Positions 27,023-36,401 of a stretch of 64,000 nt of DNA are shown here, piece after piece. The position numbers were made by a program, and so were the translations under genes. The notes under the pieces were generated by a model. That model searched no databases. It was not told where the DNA came from and worked only from the letters and a program-made list of their open reading frames with translations. Each line of letters starts with the position of its first letter. Position 1 is the first letter of the stretch. Location of the stretch: the NCBI GenBank assembly GCA_910577605.1, contig CAJTON010000007.1:1-64000 (forward strand), in the 5' to 3' direction. Origin of the DNA: an uncultured Butyrivibrio sp. Lineage in GTDB: Bacteria; Bacillota; Clostridia; Lachnospirales; Lachnospiraceae.

Positions 27023-28807
27023 ATGAGCAGGAAGAAAGAAAAGGTAAAGAAGAATCCTATCGGAAGATATGTCGCGCGCAACTGGTGGAGGTATCTTATC
27101 GCGTTTATCGCGTTGGTGACCGCCGTCGCGCTGGACGTATGGTTCCCGCTGGTCACAAAGTCGATAGTTGACGACGTGCTTGTCGCCAAAAATATGGAGA
27201 TGCTGAAAAAGGATTTGATATTCATACTTATTATCGGCGGCGGAAGAGCGGTAACGCAGTATGTGAAGGAGTTTACATGCGATATGTGCGGCTGCCGCGT
27301 GGCAAGCATGAGCAGAAAGAATCTGTTCAATCATATACAGACGCTGTCACGTTCATATTTTAATAAGAACAATACCGGTGAACTTATGGCAAGGGTCAAG
27401 GATGATGTTGACAGGATATGGGATGTTTTCGGCTTTGTCGGAATGCTTATTATTGAAGCGGTGCTGTATGTTGTGGGTGTTATAGTATGTATGCTCAAGC
27501 TCAACTGGGAGCTGAGTCTTATCCCGATAGCTGTAATGCCTGTCATGGGATTCATGGCTATACGGCTTGAACGCAGACTTGACAAGGTGTACGACGATAT
27601 AAGCGAACAGAACGCCGTACTCAATACCGTTGTACAGGAGAATCTTTCGGGAGTACGAACTGTCAAATCCTTCGCGAGAGAGGATTATGAGCTTGAAAAG
27701 TTCAGAAAAAACAACGAAAAATATTCCGAGCTGAACGTAAGTCAGGCGACCATAATGGCAAAATTTGACCCGGACATGGGATTTATACCCAAAATAATGC
27801 AGCTGGCGGTACTCCTTGTCGGAGGCTACGCCGTTATAAACAGGAATATGACGCTTGGAGTGCTGACGGCATTCATACAGTATGCCAATAATATCGTATG
27901 GCCGATGGAAAATATGGGATGGCTTACGAACGCTCTCGCGGCGGCCTTTGCTTCAAATAAGAAGATCAATAAGATACTCGCGGAAAAGCCGGAGATTTAT
28001 AACGCTCCCGACGCCGTTACGCCGGAGAAGGTGGACGGAAAGCTCTGCTTTGAGGACGTGTCATTTTCGATGGGAGAAAGCAGGATACTAGACGGCATAA
28101 GCTTTGAGCTTCCGAAGGGAAAAACTCTCGGAATAATGGGTGTTACGGGCGCGGGCAAAAGTACTATCGTCAATCTGATAAACCGCTTTTACGATGTGAG
28201 CGATGGAAAGATTACGATAGACGATACGGATATACGCGAGCTTTCGCTTGAAACGGTGAGAGGCTGTACTTCGGTAGTAACGCAGGACGTATTCCTTTTT
28301 TCCGACACGATAAGACAGAACATAAAGCTCGGAAGCCGCAGCTCAATGTCGGACGAGAGAGTTAAGAGCGCGGTGGCTGCCGCTCACGCTTCGGAGTTTG
28401 TGGATAAGCTCGGCGACGGCTACGATACGGTTATCGGAGAGAGAGGGGTAGGACTGTCGGGCGGTCAGAAGCAGAGGCTGAGCATTGCGCGGGCTCTTGC
28501 CAAAAACGCGCAGATTCTTATACTGGATGATTCCACGTCGGCGCTCGATATGGAGACCGAATATGAGATTCAGCAGAATCTGTCGGAAATGAAAAATACG
28601 AGCAAAATTATTATCGCCCACAGGATATCTTCGGTGCGTCATGCCGACGAGATAATAATTCTTGATCACGGACGTATTGCCGAGCGCGGAACGCACGAGG
28701 AGCTTATGGAGGCGAAGGGACTTTATTACTCAACTTATGAAGCGCAGTACGGAGATTACCGCAAGGCTTTGGAGATAATAGGAGAGGAGGAGCTGATATG
28801 TCAATAA
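27023..28807 (+). CDS. ABC exporter half-transporter, degenerate ATP site subunit
   Basis: A 594-residue protein with six transmembrane helices (about 20-320) and a C-terminal ATPase. Walker A is GVTGAGKST, the signature is VGLSGGQKQR and Walker B is LILDDSTSALD. Asp503 replaces the catalytic glutamate. That substitution marks the non-catalytic partner of heterodimeric exporters such as TM287/288, LmrCD and BmrCD. GGAGGAGG before the ATG at 27023 fixes the start. It overlaps the next gene by 10 nt. A drug or peptide substrate is inferred from the family and the attenuator-like leader. Confidence 0.88.
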   Translation: MSRKKEKVKKNPIGRYVARNWWRYLIAFIALVTAVALDVWFPLVTKSIVDDVLVAKNMEMLKKDLIFILIIGGGRAVTQYVKEFTCDMCGCRVASMSRKNLFNHIQTLSRSYFNKNNTGELMARVKDDVDRIWDVFGFVGMLIIEAVLYVVGVIVCMLKLNWELSLIPIAVMPVMGFMAIRLERRLDKVYDDISEQNAVLNTVVQENLSGVRTVKSFAREDYELEKFRKNNEKYSELNVSQATIMAKFDPDMGFIPKIMQLAVLLVGGYAVINRNMTLGVLTAFIQYANNIVWPMENMGWLTNALAAAFASNKKINKILAEKPEIYNAPDAVTPEKVDGKLCFEDVSFSMGESRILDGISFELPKGKTLGIMGVTGAGKSTIVNLINRFYDVSDGKITIDDTDIRELSLETVRGCTSVVTQDVFLFSDTIRQNIKLGSRSSMSDERVKSAVAAAHASEFVDKLGDGYDTVIGERGVGLSGGQKQRLSIARALAKNAQILILDDSTSALDMETEYEIQQNLSEMKNTSKIIIAHRISSVRHADEIIILDHGRIAERGTHEELMEAKGLYYSTYEAQYGDYRKALEIIGEEELICQ

Positions 28808-30582
28808 ATTCCGTAAGAGAAGATGAAGAGCAGAAGGATTCCGTCAAGATAAAAGTTATACTGCGGCTTTTTAAATATATGCTCGCGTACAAAAAACAGA
28901 TAATTCTGGTGCTTGTATGTATGTTTGCGTCGCTTGGCATTTCAGTTATCAATCCGCTGCTTCTTGAGCGCGCGATTGATGTGGAGATAAAAGGAGAGAA
29001 CTGGCGCGGACTTGTAATCGTTGTGCTCATATCTCTTGTCATCAGCGTTATGTATATGCTGATCGCCAAGTTCTGGATGAAAACAATGGCGAAGGTCTCC
29101 AACAATGTGCTTCTGACAATAAGGGATAATTTGTATTCACATATACAGACCTTGAGCTTCAGCTTTTTTGACAGCCGTCCTACGGGCAAAATACTCGCGA
29201 GAGTAATAGGCGACGTAAATGCGCTTAAGGATGTTATACAAAGCACCGTAACGCAGCTTTTGCCGGATTTTTTGACGGTGATCGTCGTGTTTATTATGAT
29301 GCTGGCGCATAACGCCTGGCTTACGCTTTCGGCTGTCGCGGCGCTTCCGGTAATAATTGCGGGAATGTATGTTGCGGAGATCCTTGCGCACAAGAGATGG
29401 CAGGTGCTGCGCAAAAAGTCCTCAAACATCTCCGCCTTTGTGCATGAGGATTTTTCGGGAATCGGAATAGTTCAGAGCTTTAACGCCGAGAAGGAATCAA
29501 GAGAAGAATTTTCCGAGCTGGTAGACGAACACTGCAAGGCGTTTCGCGATGCGGTTTCGGTTGCGGACGCGTTCAGCCCCACGATCGAGATATCATGGGG
29601 AATAGGAACGTTTTTGCTGTACTATATCGGTATCCGCAAGCTCGGAGTAGATGCGGTCGGAGTAGGTACCTATACGGCGTTTGCCATATATCTGTCGATG
29701 TTCTGGGGGCCTATTCGCAATCTTGCTTCATATTATAATAAGCTTGTCACAAACCTTTCGGCAGCCGAGCGAGTGTTTGACATACTTGACACGCCCGCCG
29801 AGGTCGCCGACGGTCCGGATTCATACGAGCTTCCGGACATATCCGGGAAAGTGGAGTTTAAGAATGTTTCGTTTGCTTATCCCGACGAACCGGAAAAGTA
29901 TGTGCTTCACAATGTAAGCTTTTCGGTGGCTCCCGGAGAGACGGTCGCTCTTGTAGGACCGACGGGAGCCGGCAAGACGACGATAGTCAGTCTGATAAGC
30001 CGTTTCTACAATTCGACCGAAGGGCAGGTGCTTGTGGACGGACATGATCTGATGGCTGTGACCATCAACAGTCTGCGCCGTCAGATGGGCGTTATGACTC
30101 AGGAAAATTATCTTTTTTCGGGAACGATACGCGAAAATATTAAGTACGGCAAACTTGACGCGACAGACGAAGAAATGATAGATGCGGCAAAAGCGGTCCA
30201 CGCGCACGATTTCATAGTCAAGCTCGAAAAGGGCTACGATACCGAGATAAGCGAGCGCGGCTCAAGCCTTTCGATAGGGCAGCGCCAGCTGCTTGCGTTC
30301 GCGAGAACGATGGTGTCGAATCCGGCTATCCTTGTGCTTGACGAGGCGACTTCAAGTATTGACACTCATACGGAGATACTGGTTCAGCAGGGAATAGAAT
30401 CATTGCTTAAGAACCGTACTTCCTTCGTTATCGCCCACAGGCTTTCGACGATAAAAAACGCCGACAGGATATTTGTTATCGACGACGGCGGAATACAGGA
30501 GGCGGGAAACCACGACGAGCTTATGACTCAGAAGGGCAGCTACTACGAGCTGTATCAGGCGCAGTTTAAAAACATACAGTAA
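28798..30582 (+). CDS. ABC exporter half-transporter, catalytic subunit
   Basis: This 594-residue partner of the preceding protein has six transmembrane helices and an ATPase domain. Walker A is GPTGAGKTT and Walker B is LVLDEATSSID with the catalytic Glu516. Its signature reads LSIGQ instead of LSGGQ, which completes the degenerate site formed with the first subunit. The start overlaps the upstream stop by 10 nt, with GGAGGAG upstream. The pair should assemble as an inner-membrane heterodimer with one active and one inactive ATP site. A weak inverted repeat (AGGTCT/AGACCT, 30624-30660) follows. Confidence 0.88.
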   Translation: MSINSVREDEEQKDSVKIKVILRLFKYMLAYKKQIILVLVCMFASLGISVINPLLLERAIDVEIKGENWRGLVIVVLISLVISVMYMLIAKFWMKTMAKVSNNVLLTIRDNLYSHIQTLSFSFFDSRPTGKILARVIGDVNALKDVIQSTVTQLLPDFLTVIVVFIMMLAHNAWLTLSAVAALPVIIAGMYVAEILAHKRWQVLRKKSSNISAFVHEDFSGIGIVQSFNAEKESREEFSELVDEHCKAFRDAVSVADAFSPTIEISWGIGTFLLYYIGIRKLGVDAVGVGTYTAFAIYLSMFWGPIRNLASYYNKLVTNLSAAERVFDILDTPAEVADGPDSYELPDISGKVEFKNVSFAYPDEPEKYVLHNVSFSVAPGETVALVGPTGAGKTTIVSLISRFYNSTEGQVLVDGHDLMAVTINSLRRQMGVMTQENYLFSGTIRENIKYGKLDATDEEMIDAAKAVHAHDFIVKLEKGYDTEISERGSSLSIGQRQLLAFARTMVSNPAILVLDEATSSIDTHTEILVQQGIESLLKNRTSFVIAHRLSTIKNADRIFVIDDGGIQEAGNHDELMTQKGSYYELYQAQFKNIQ

Positions 30583-30692
30583 CGTGCGCAAGCGTCAACG
30601 CCGATTTAAAATAGTGACTTTTGAGGTCTTCTATGATAAAATAAAAATCTTAGGAGACCTTTTAAAGTTCTAATGGTGAGGTGATAATCTTT

Positions 30693-31067
30693 ATGCGAAT
30701 GAATTTTGATGAAAGTATCAATGCTTGTCAAACTATTGAAGGCTGGGAACTGGTAACAAGTTTTTCGGTTGGAGGTTTTGAATGGTTAGGTTTCTCTAAA
30801 GAAAATCCGAATAAAATGATTATTATTTCTTCGCAAAAAACAACTGTCTTAGATTGTGATAATGGAAAATTAGAAAATTGTACGATTGATTATGATGAAG
30901 AAGAACTTATTGCAATTTGCGACAAGTTACCAAATGAACAGATTCTAATAGCAGGAGAATATGGCGGGAGATTACCTGAGACAACAAACAAAGGAGAACA
31001 AGTTCTTATACAAGAAACAAATGAGCATATAAAGATGCTGATATTTAATTATAGCACTTTATTCTGA
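30693..31067 (+). CDS. Hypothetical low-GC protein
   Basis: A 124-residue acidic soluble protein with no recognised motif. It begins MRMNFDESINACQTIEGWELV and has alternating strands up to IAGEYGGRLPE. Base composition is much more AT-rich than its neighbours, suggesting recent acquisition. GAGGTGAT about 8 nt before the ATG at 30693 supports the start; a GTG at 30681 is possible. It is flanked by exporter genes and an AT-rich gap. The size and isolation resemble orphan immunity-type proteins, but there is no direct evidence. Confidence 0.5.
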   Translation: MRMNFDESINACQTIEGWELVTSFSVGGFEWLGFSKENPNKMIIISSQKTTVLDCDNGKLENCTIDYDEEELIAICDKLPNEQILIAGEYGGRLPETTNKGEQVLIQETNEHIKMLIFNYSTLF

Positions 31068-31369
31068 TAAAATCTATTCTTTCACTTGAAATTTTCTGCT
31101 CATAACTTCAACGAAATATTTGGAAATCCCCTTATTCAATATTGTCAACGAAATAACTGTGCTACATACTGCGATCATCCCCATGAATTGGGTACATTTC
31201 TGTTTTTGCTTTGCCGTGAAAGTCTCTTTCAACGGAGCCAAACATGGAACATTTTTATTGTGCAGGCTTTTCTGATATGGTATACTGAAATAGTATATAA
31301 ATTTATACTGGTATTCATGCGTTTACGCGTTGGCGCGGATTTTACCGATATACCGGAAGGAGTATCCTT
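31068..31369 (+). other. AT-rich intergenic region with promoter, no supportable gene
   Basis: This gap is AT-rich like the preceding gene. A frame open from about 31086 continues into the glycosyltransferase in the wrong phase and has no ribosome site. It may be a remnant of transferred DNA. The only clear element is the promoter at its end (31258-31286). Confidence 0.4.
31258..31286 (+). promoter_or_regulatory. Promoter of the polysaccharide cluster
   Basis: TTGTGC (31258-31263) and TATACT (31281-31286), spacer 17 nt, lie 84 nt upstream of the first glycosyltransferase codon. No other convincing promoter appears before 40 kb. Confidence 0.6.
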
Positions 31370-32215
31370 ATGGAAAATGAGATCAGATATCAGCGGGCAC
31401 TGGAGCTATTTGAGCAGGAAAACTATGAAGGGGCGGTGGAGCTTTTTATACAGCTATATGAGGCGGGTTATGAGAAGGAAGCGATCATTCAGATTCTTTA
31501 TGACTGTTTTATTACGCCTAATGAAGCGGAGTTTTTTAAGAATTATGCGGAAAACAGCGAGGCGCTGTGCGGTAATCTGTACGATCAGCTGCTTCTGGAT
31601 TTTATACCCGTATCGGATACTAAATATTACATATTTCATAAGGGGCTGAGGCAGTTTTTCGGGAGCATTGATATTTCCGACGATGAGCGACCAAAGCAGG
31701 AGGGGGATATTCACTGCGCTCTGATAGCGGATATATGGGACCTGCGCGAGATGCTCCCGTATATCAGAATGTGTGGGTGGAACACCTGCTATATTCTTTT
31801 GGGCGAAAACAGAAACGAATTTCTTTCTTTTCTCAAGCTTCCTGATATAAAGCAGAAATATCTTTATAATTCGATGATATTTGTCAGTACCGAGGTAATG
31901 AAGCGGTTCTTTAACGAATATCCGGAATTCTATATTCCGAAGCAAATTATTTCCGGACATCCTGAGGAGTACCGAAAAATATTATTTGAGCTTCATAACA
32001 AACGTCTTGAGGATACCGGCAGGGAAAGAAAAAATGTGTTTCTGTCAGTCTGCATTCCCAGCTACGGACGCGGCGCGGTATGTCTTGATAATGTGCTGAA
32101 TATTTTACAGGTCGAATACGATTCGGAGATAGAGATAGTCGTCTCCAACAACGGCTCCACGGAGGATGCGGAGGGCTATGAGCAAATCAAGAATCTTCGG
32201 GATTACATATTTTGA
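31370..32215 (+). CDS. Glycosyltransferase, N-terminal part (frameshifted)
   Basis: This frame encodes 281 residues: a helical TPR-like N-terminus (YQRALELFEQENYEGAVELF), a variable middle, and the beginning of a GT2-type nucleotide-binding domain (VFLSVCIPSYGRG, then IEIVVSNNGSTEDAEGYEQI). It stops at TGA 32213-32215, in the middle of the GT-A fold. The continuation lies in the +1 frame. Removing one T from the TTTT at 32210-32213 joins the two into about 595 residues. GGAAGGAG upstream of the ATG is a good ribosome site. Either the gene is broken, translated through a +1 slip, or carries a sequence error. Confidence 0.75.
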   Translation: MENEIRYQRALELFEQENYEGAVELFIQLYEAGYEKEAIIQILYDCFITPNEAEFFKNYAENSEALCGNLYDQLLLDFIPVSDTKYYIFHKGLRQFFGSIDISDDERPKQEGDIHCALIADIWDLREMLPYIRMCGWNTCYILLGENRNEFLSFLKLPDIKQKYLYNSMIFVSTEVMKRFFNEYPEFYIPKQIISGHPEEYRKILFELHNKRLEDTGRERKNVFLSVCIPSYGRGAVCLDNVLNILQVEYDSEIEIVVSNNGSTEDAEGYEQIKNLRDYIF

Positions 32216-33161
32216 GTTTGAAAAAAATCAGGGCTATCCGTTAAATGTATGCAAGACTCTTGAGCTTGCAAGAGGGCAGTTCGTCATGTTTGCCAGCGAC
32301 GAGGATCAAATGAAGGTTGAAAATCTTCACGATTATATGAATTATCTTCTGAATAACCGCGATGCTGGCGTTATAAGAGCGTCGGGAATAGGTCCTAATA
32401 TGGGAAGTTTTAAAAGTGTGAAATATGAAGCGGGGATGCGGTCCTATCTGAACGCGCTAAATTTTAATTATCTGACCGGAGTCACTCTGAACCGTTTCTG
32501 GGTGCAGCGCAACAATGTTCTGGAGAGGATCGCTGCAAACATGGAAAACTGTTTTGTGCGCATATATATGCATATTGCGCTCTCGCTCCTTACGTCGGAG
32601 AATACGAGTGTCGGTGAAAGCGATATAGAAATGTGGCAGGCCATGGTCGAGCTTGATAATGCTGAGGAAACGGGGAAAAAAATTTTATCCTATATGCATT
32701 ATGAGAGCAGGATAGAGCAGCAGAATTCGACTGTAGAGTTTGCACAAAAGGTTATGAACCTGAGCCCATCGGAATGTATTTCTATAATGAGAGAACGTAT
32801 TGACAAAACATATTTTCTTTGCGGGCTTGCATATAGCAAAAGGACGGAGGCATACAGGGAGATCATAGACTGGAGAGCGCTTTGTACCCTTCTTCACAAT
32901 AACAACATGAGGCTTCTGGAGCATTACAGGGAGTGGTTCAGCGAAGATGGAATAAGGTGGATGCAGAATAAGCTGGAGGAAAGATTTTTTGAGGAAATTG
33001 CGGAGAACCCCATGAGTTCTGTGCTGACTGAGCGTGAGCTTTCGGATTATAAAATGGTCGAGGAGATCGCTAAGTACAAATTCGGTCAGGGCTGTCCGGC
33101 TGCGGATATAGATTATCTGGAGCTGGAAAGAAAATGGCGAGAATTCGCGGAAAATATTTAA
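32166..33161 (+). CDS. Glycosyltransferase, C-terminal part (frameshifted)
   Basis: This +1 frame carries the rest of the GT2 domain. TYFEFEKNQGYPLNVCKTLE continues the fold, and FVMFASDEDQM gives the acidic metal/nucleotide site expected after the interrupted part. About 250 helical C-terminal residues follow. The first 15 or so codons overlap the upstream frame and are not native protein. Candidate ATGs at 32166 and 32178 have purine-rich sequence too close to act as ribosome sites, so independent translation is doubtful. rfbF begins 18 nt downstream. Confidence 0.7.
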   Translation: MRRAMSKSRIFGITYFEFEKNQGYPLNVCKTLELARGQFVMFASDEDQMKVENLHDYMNYLLNNRDAGVIRASGIGPNMGSFKSVKYEAGMRSYLNALNFNYLTGVTLNRFWVQRNNVLERIAANMENCFVRIYMHIALSLLTSENTSVGESDIEMWQAMVELDNAEETGKKILSYMHYESRIEQQNSTVEFAQKVMNLSPSECISIMRERIDKTYFLCGLAYSKRTEAYREIIDWRALCTLLHNNNMRLLEHYREWFSEDGIRWMQNKLEERFFEEIAENPMSSVLTERELSDYKMVEEIAKYKFGQGCPAADIDYLELERKWREFAENI

Positions 33162-33179
33162 TTACAGGGTGATGAAAGT

Positions 33180-33959
33180 ATGAAAGTTGTATTGCTTGCG
33201 GGCGGATATGGAACGAGGATCAGCGAGGAGAGCAGCATAAAGCCGAAGCCGATGCTGGACATAGGCGGAAAGCCGATACTCTGGCATATCATGAAGGGCT
33301 ATTCCTATTACGGGTATAACGACTTTATCATTTGCTGCGGATATAAACAGCACATGATAAAGGAGTGGTTCGCCAATTATTATCTGTACAACAGCGACGT
33401 TATGTTTGATTTTACTAACCGCAATGAAATGACGGTGTTCAATAATGTCGCGGAGCCGTGGAAGGTCACGTTGGTGGATACGGGTCTTAACACGATGACC
33501 GGAGGGCGTATAAAGCGCATACAGAGATATGTCGGAGACGAGCCGTTTATGCTTACATACGGTGACGGAGTATGCGACGTCAATATAACGGATCTTGCCG
33601 AATATCACAGGTCATGCCATAAGAAAGCCACAATAACGGCGGTTCAGCAGCAACAGCAAAAAGGCGTGCTGGACATAGGGGCGGATAACGCTGTGCGTTC
33701 GTTCAGGGAGAAGCAGTCGAGGGACGCGGCCCTTATCAACGCCGGATTTATGGTGCTGGAGCCGGAGGTGTTCGACTATCTGGACGGCGACGGCTGTATT
33801 TTTGAGCAGCAGCCTCTTCAAAGGCTTGCCGAGGAGGGCGAGCTGATGTCTTATAAGCACATAGGCTTCTGGCAGTGCATGGACACAAAGCGCGAGATGG
33901 ATATGCTTGAGAAATACTGGGCTTCCGGCAACGCGCCGTGGAAAAAATGGGAGGACTGA
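33180..33959 (+). CDS. rfbF: Glucose-1-phosphate cytidylyltransferase
   Basis: A 259-residue nucleotidyltransferase that makes CDP-glucose from CTP and glucose-1-phosphate, the first step of CDP-dideoxysugar synthesis. The signature LLAGGYGTRISEES plus KPKPMLDIGGKPILWHIM, and later YGDGVCDVNI, are characteristic of RfbF/DdhA. The length is exactly that of the family. The next gene starts 5 nt after the stop. With rfbG and rfbH it forms the standard ddhABC module. Confidence 0.95.
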   Translation: MKVVLLAGGYGTRISEESSIKPKPMLDIGGKPILWHIMKGYSYYGYNDFIICCGYKQHMIKEWFANYYLYNSDVMFDFTNRNEMTVFNNVAEPWKVTLVDTGLNTMTGGRIKRIQRYVGDEPFMLTYGDGVCDVNITDLAEYHRSCHKKATITAVQQQQQKGVLDIGADNAVRSFREKQSRDAALINAGFMVLEPEVFDYLDGDGCIFEQQPLQRLAEEGELMSYKHIGFWQCMDTKREMDMLEKYWASGNAPWKKWED

Positions 33960-33964
33960 TAAAA

Positions 33965-35017
33965 ATGTTTGACGTCTCATTCTATTCGGGGAAAAAGGTT
34001 TTTGTAACGGGGCATACGGGCTTTAAGGGCGCGTGGCTGTGCCATATTCTGACAAACGCGGGAGCGGACGTGACAGGATACGCGCTTGCGCCTCCGACGG
34101 AGCCGTCGCTTTTTGAACTTGCAGACATCGCCGGAGATATTCGCTCAGTCACGGGCGACATACGCGACTATGACGCGTTAAAAAAAGCGTTTGACGAGGC
34201 AGCTCCGGAAATAGTGCTTCATCTTGCGGCGCAGCCCATCGTGCGCGAGAGCTACAAAAATCCCGCTTATACATACGAAACAAACGTGATGGGTACGGTC
34301 AATATACTTGAATGCATCCGTAATTCGGACTGCGTCAGGTCTTTTCTGAATGTGACGACGGACAAGGTCTATCTGAATAAGGAATGGGAATGGGGTTACA
34401 GGGAAAATGAAGAGCTGGACGGCTTTGACCCGTACTCAAATTCCAAATCGTGTTCGGAGCTTGTGACGCATTCCTATAAAAACAGTTTTTTTGCGGACGG
34501 CTCGGTCGCGGTATCGACGGCGAGAGCCGGAAACGTCATCGGAGGAGGGGATTTTGCGGCTGACAGGATAATACCCGACTGCGTGCGGTGCGCCGTAAAG
34601 GGCGAGGAGATCGTCGTCAGAAATCCTTTTTCCACAAGACCGTATCAGCATGTGCTTGAGCCGCTGTACGCGTACCTTATGATCGCCGCGGGGCAGTACG
34701 GGGACGGCGCTTTGGCGGGCTGTTACAATGTGGGACCCGATGACGCGGATTGTTTTCAGACGGGGGCGTTAGTCGATCTGTTCGTGGAGAAATGGGGCGG
34801 CGGTCTTAAATGGATAAACCGTTATGACGGCGGACCGCACGAGGCGAATTTTCTAAAGCTGGACTGCTCCAAGCTGAAGAAAACTTTTGACTGGAAGCCG
34901 CGCTGGAATCTGGAGACCGCCGTCGAGAAGGTCGTGGAATGGAGCAAATGCATGATAGCGGGCGGAGATATACGGGAATGCATGGACAGACAGATAGAGG
35001 AATTTTTGAAAGTATAA
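33965..35017 (+). CDS. rfbG: CDP-glucose 4,6-dehydratase
   Basis: A 350-residue short-chain dehydrogenase that converts CDP-glucose to CDP-4-keto-6-deoxyglucose. The NAD-binding site is VTGHTGFKGAWL, and YSNSK supplies the catalytic Tyr and Lys; VTTDKVY is also conserved. GGAGG within the end of rfbF and an ATG at 33965 set the start, 5 nt after the rfbF stop. A longer in-frame reading from 33938 overlaps rfbF and is less likely. Confidence 0.95.
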   Translation: MFDVSFYSGKKVFVTGHTGFKGAWLCHILTNAGADVTGYALAPPTEPSLFELADIAGDIRSVTGDIRDYDALKKAFDEAAPEIVLHLAAQPIVRESYKNPAYTYETNVMGTVNILECIRNSDCVRSFLNVTTDKVYLNKEWEWGYRENEELDGFDPYSNSKSCSELVTHSYKNSFFADGSVAVSTARAGNVIGGGDFAADRIIPDCVRCAVKGEEIVVRNPFSTRPYQHVLEPLYAYLMIAAGQYGDGALAGCYNVGPDDADCFQTGALVDLFVEKWGGGLKWINRYDGGPHEANFLKLDCSKLKKTFDWKPRWNLETAVEKVVEWSKCMIAGGDIRECMDRQIEEFLKV

Positions 35018-35042
35018 TCACGGGAGTTAGGAGAAGCGGATT

Positions 35043-36386
35043 ATGGCAGTATGGAAGAACGAGGAAGATGCGCGCGAACAGATAAAGGAGCTTGTGGCGC
35101 AGTATTACCATGATTTTAAGGAGAAAAAGGAACCGTACCGCGAGGGTGACCGCATCAACTACGCGGGGCGTGTTTTTGACGAAAAGGAAATGTGCGCCCT
35201 GACGGACGCGACGCTTGATTTTTGGCTTACTACGGGAAGATTTTCGGATAAGTTTGAAAGGGAGTTTGCGGAATGGATAGGCGTTAAATACGCGCATCTC
35301 GTGAACAGCGGCTCGTCTGCAAACCTTATCGCGTTTATGGCGCTGACCGCGCCGGAGCTTGGAGAAAGACAGATCAAAAGGGGCGACGAGGTGATAACCG
35401 TTGCCTGCGGATTTCCGACGACCATAACGCCGATTTTGCAGTACGGCGCGGTTCCCGTGTTCGTTGACGTTACGGTTCCGCAGTACAACATAGACGTATC
35501 GAAGCTTGAGGAGGCGCGAAGCGGTAAGACAAAAGCCGTCATGATCGCGCATACGCTCGGAAATCCGTTTGATATAGCCGCGGTGAAGGACTTCTGCGGC
35601 AAATACGGACTTTGGCTTATAGAGGATAACTGCGACGCTCTGGGAACGAAATATACTATTGACGGCGTTACGAAATATACAGGTACATGGGGGGATATAG
35701 GCACCAGCAGCTTTTATCCGCCTCATCATATGACTATGGGAGAGGGCGGCTGCGTTTATACGGACGACCCGCTGCTCCACAGGCTGATTTTGTCCTACCG
35801 TGACTGGGGACGCGACTGCATATGCCCTTCGGGACGTGATAATTTCTGCGGACACCGTTATGACGGGCAGTACGGCGAACTGCCGCAGGGCTACGACCAC
35901 AAATACGTTTACAGCCATTTCGGGTACAACCTTAAAGTGACCGATATGCAGGCGGCAGTCGGGTGCGCGCAGCTTGAGAAATTTCCTTCTTTTATCGAAA
36001 AACGCAGACATAACTGGGAGAGACTGCGTGCCGCTCTGGAATGCGTTTCGGACAGGCTGACGCTTCCCGAAGCCGCCTCTGACAGCGTTCCTTCATGGTT
36101 CGGATTTCTGATAAGCGTAAAGCCCGAAAGCGGTCTGAAAAGGAACGACGTAACGAAATATATAGAGGATCACAATGTTCAGACAAGACTTCTGTTTTCG
36201 GGAAATATCATTAAGCAGCCTTGTTTTGACGAGATAAGAGGTACGCAGGCGTACCGGATATCGGGAGATCTTGAGGTTACGGAATACATTATGAACAATA
36301 CGTTCTGGGTCGGCGTGTATCCGGGAATGACGGATGATATGATCGATTATATGGCGAAGGTGATAATCGAAGCTGTTTCTATGTGA
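35043..36386 (+). CDS. rfbH: CDP-4-keto-6-deoxyglucose 3-dehydratase (E1)
   Basis: A 447-residue PMP-dependent, iron-sulfur dehydratase of the DegT/DnrJ fold that removes the C3 hydroxyl. Instead of the PLP lysine it has His in SFYPPHHMTMGEGG, the diagnostic feature of E1/RfbH. The iron-sulfur ligands appear as CxCxxxxxxxC in RDCICPSGRDNFCG. The family normally works with an E3 reductase (DdhD/AscD); no such gene is in this window. The gene follows rfbG by 25 nt. Confidence 0.94.
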   Translation: MAVWKNEEDAREQIKELVAQYYHDFKEKKEPYREGDRINYAGRVFDEKEMCALTDATLDFWLTTGRFSDKFEREFAEWIGVKYAHLVNSGSSANLIAFMALTAPELGERQIKRGDEVITVACGFPTTITPILQYGAVPVFVDVTVPQYNIDVSKLEEARSGKTKAVMIAHTLGNPFDIAAVKDFCGKYGLWLIEDNCDALGTKYTIDGVTKYTGTWGDIGTSSFYPPHHMTMGEGGCVYTDDPLLHRLILSYRDWGRDCICPSGRDNFCGHRYDGQYGELPQGYDHKYVYSHFGYNLKVTDMQAAVGCAQLEKFPSFIEKRRHNWERLRAALECVSDRLTLPEAASDSVPSWFGFLISVKPESGLKRNDVTKYIEDHNVQTRLLFSGNIIKQPCFDEIRGTQAYRISGDLEVTEYIMNNTFWVGVYPGMTDDMIDYMAKVIIEAVSM

Positions 36387-36401
36387 CAAGGAGATGGGAT
36401 T

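Noticed and set aside
31086..31649. 187-codon frame before and into the glycosyltransferase
   Set aside because: It lacks a ribosome site, its second half overlaps a well-supported gene in another phase and its product has no domain-like composition.
32166..33161. C-terminal glycosyltransferase frame as an independent gene
   Set aside because: The candidate ATGs have no usable ribosome site and the protein begins in the middle of the GT-A fold, continuing exactly where the upstream frame stops.
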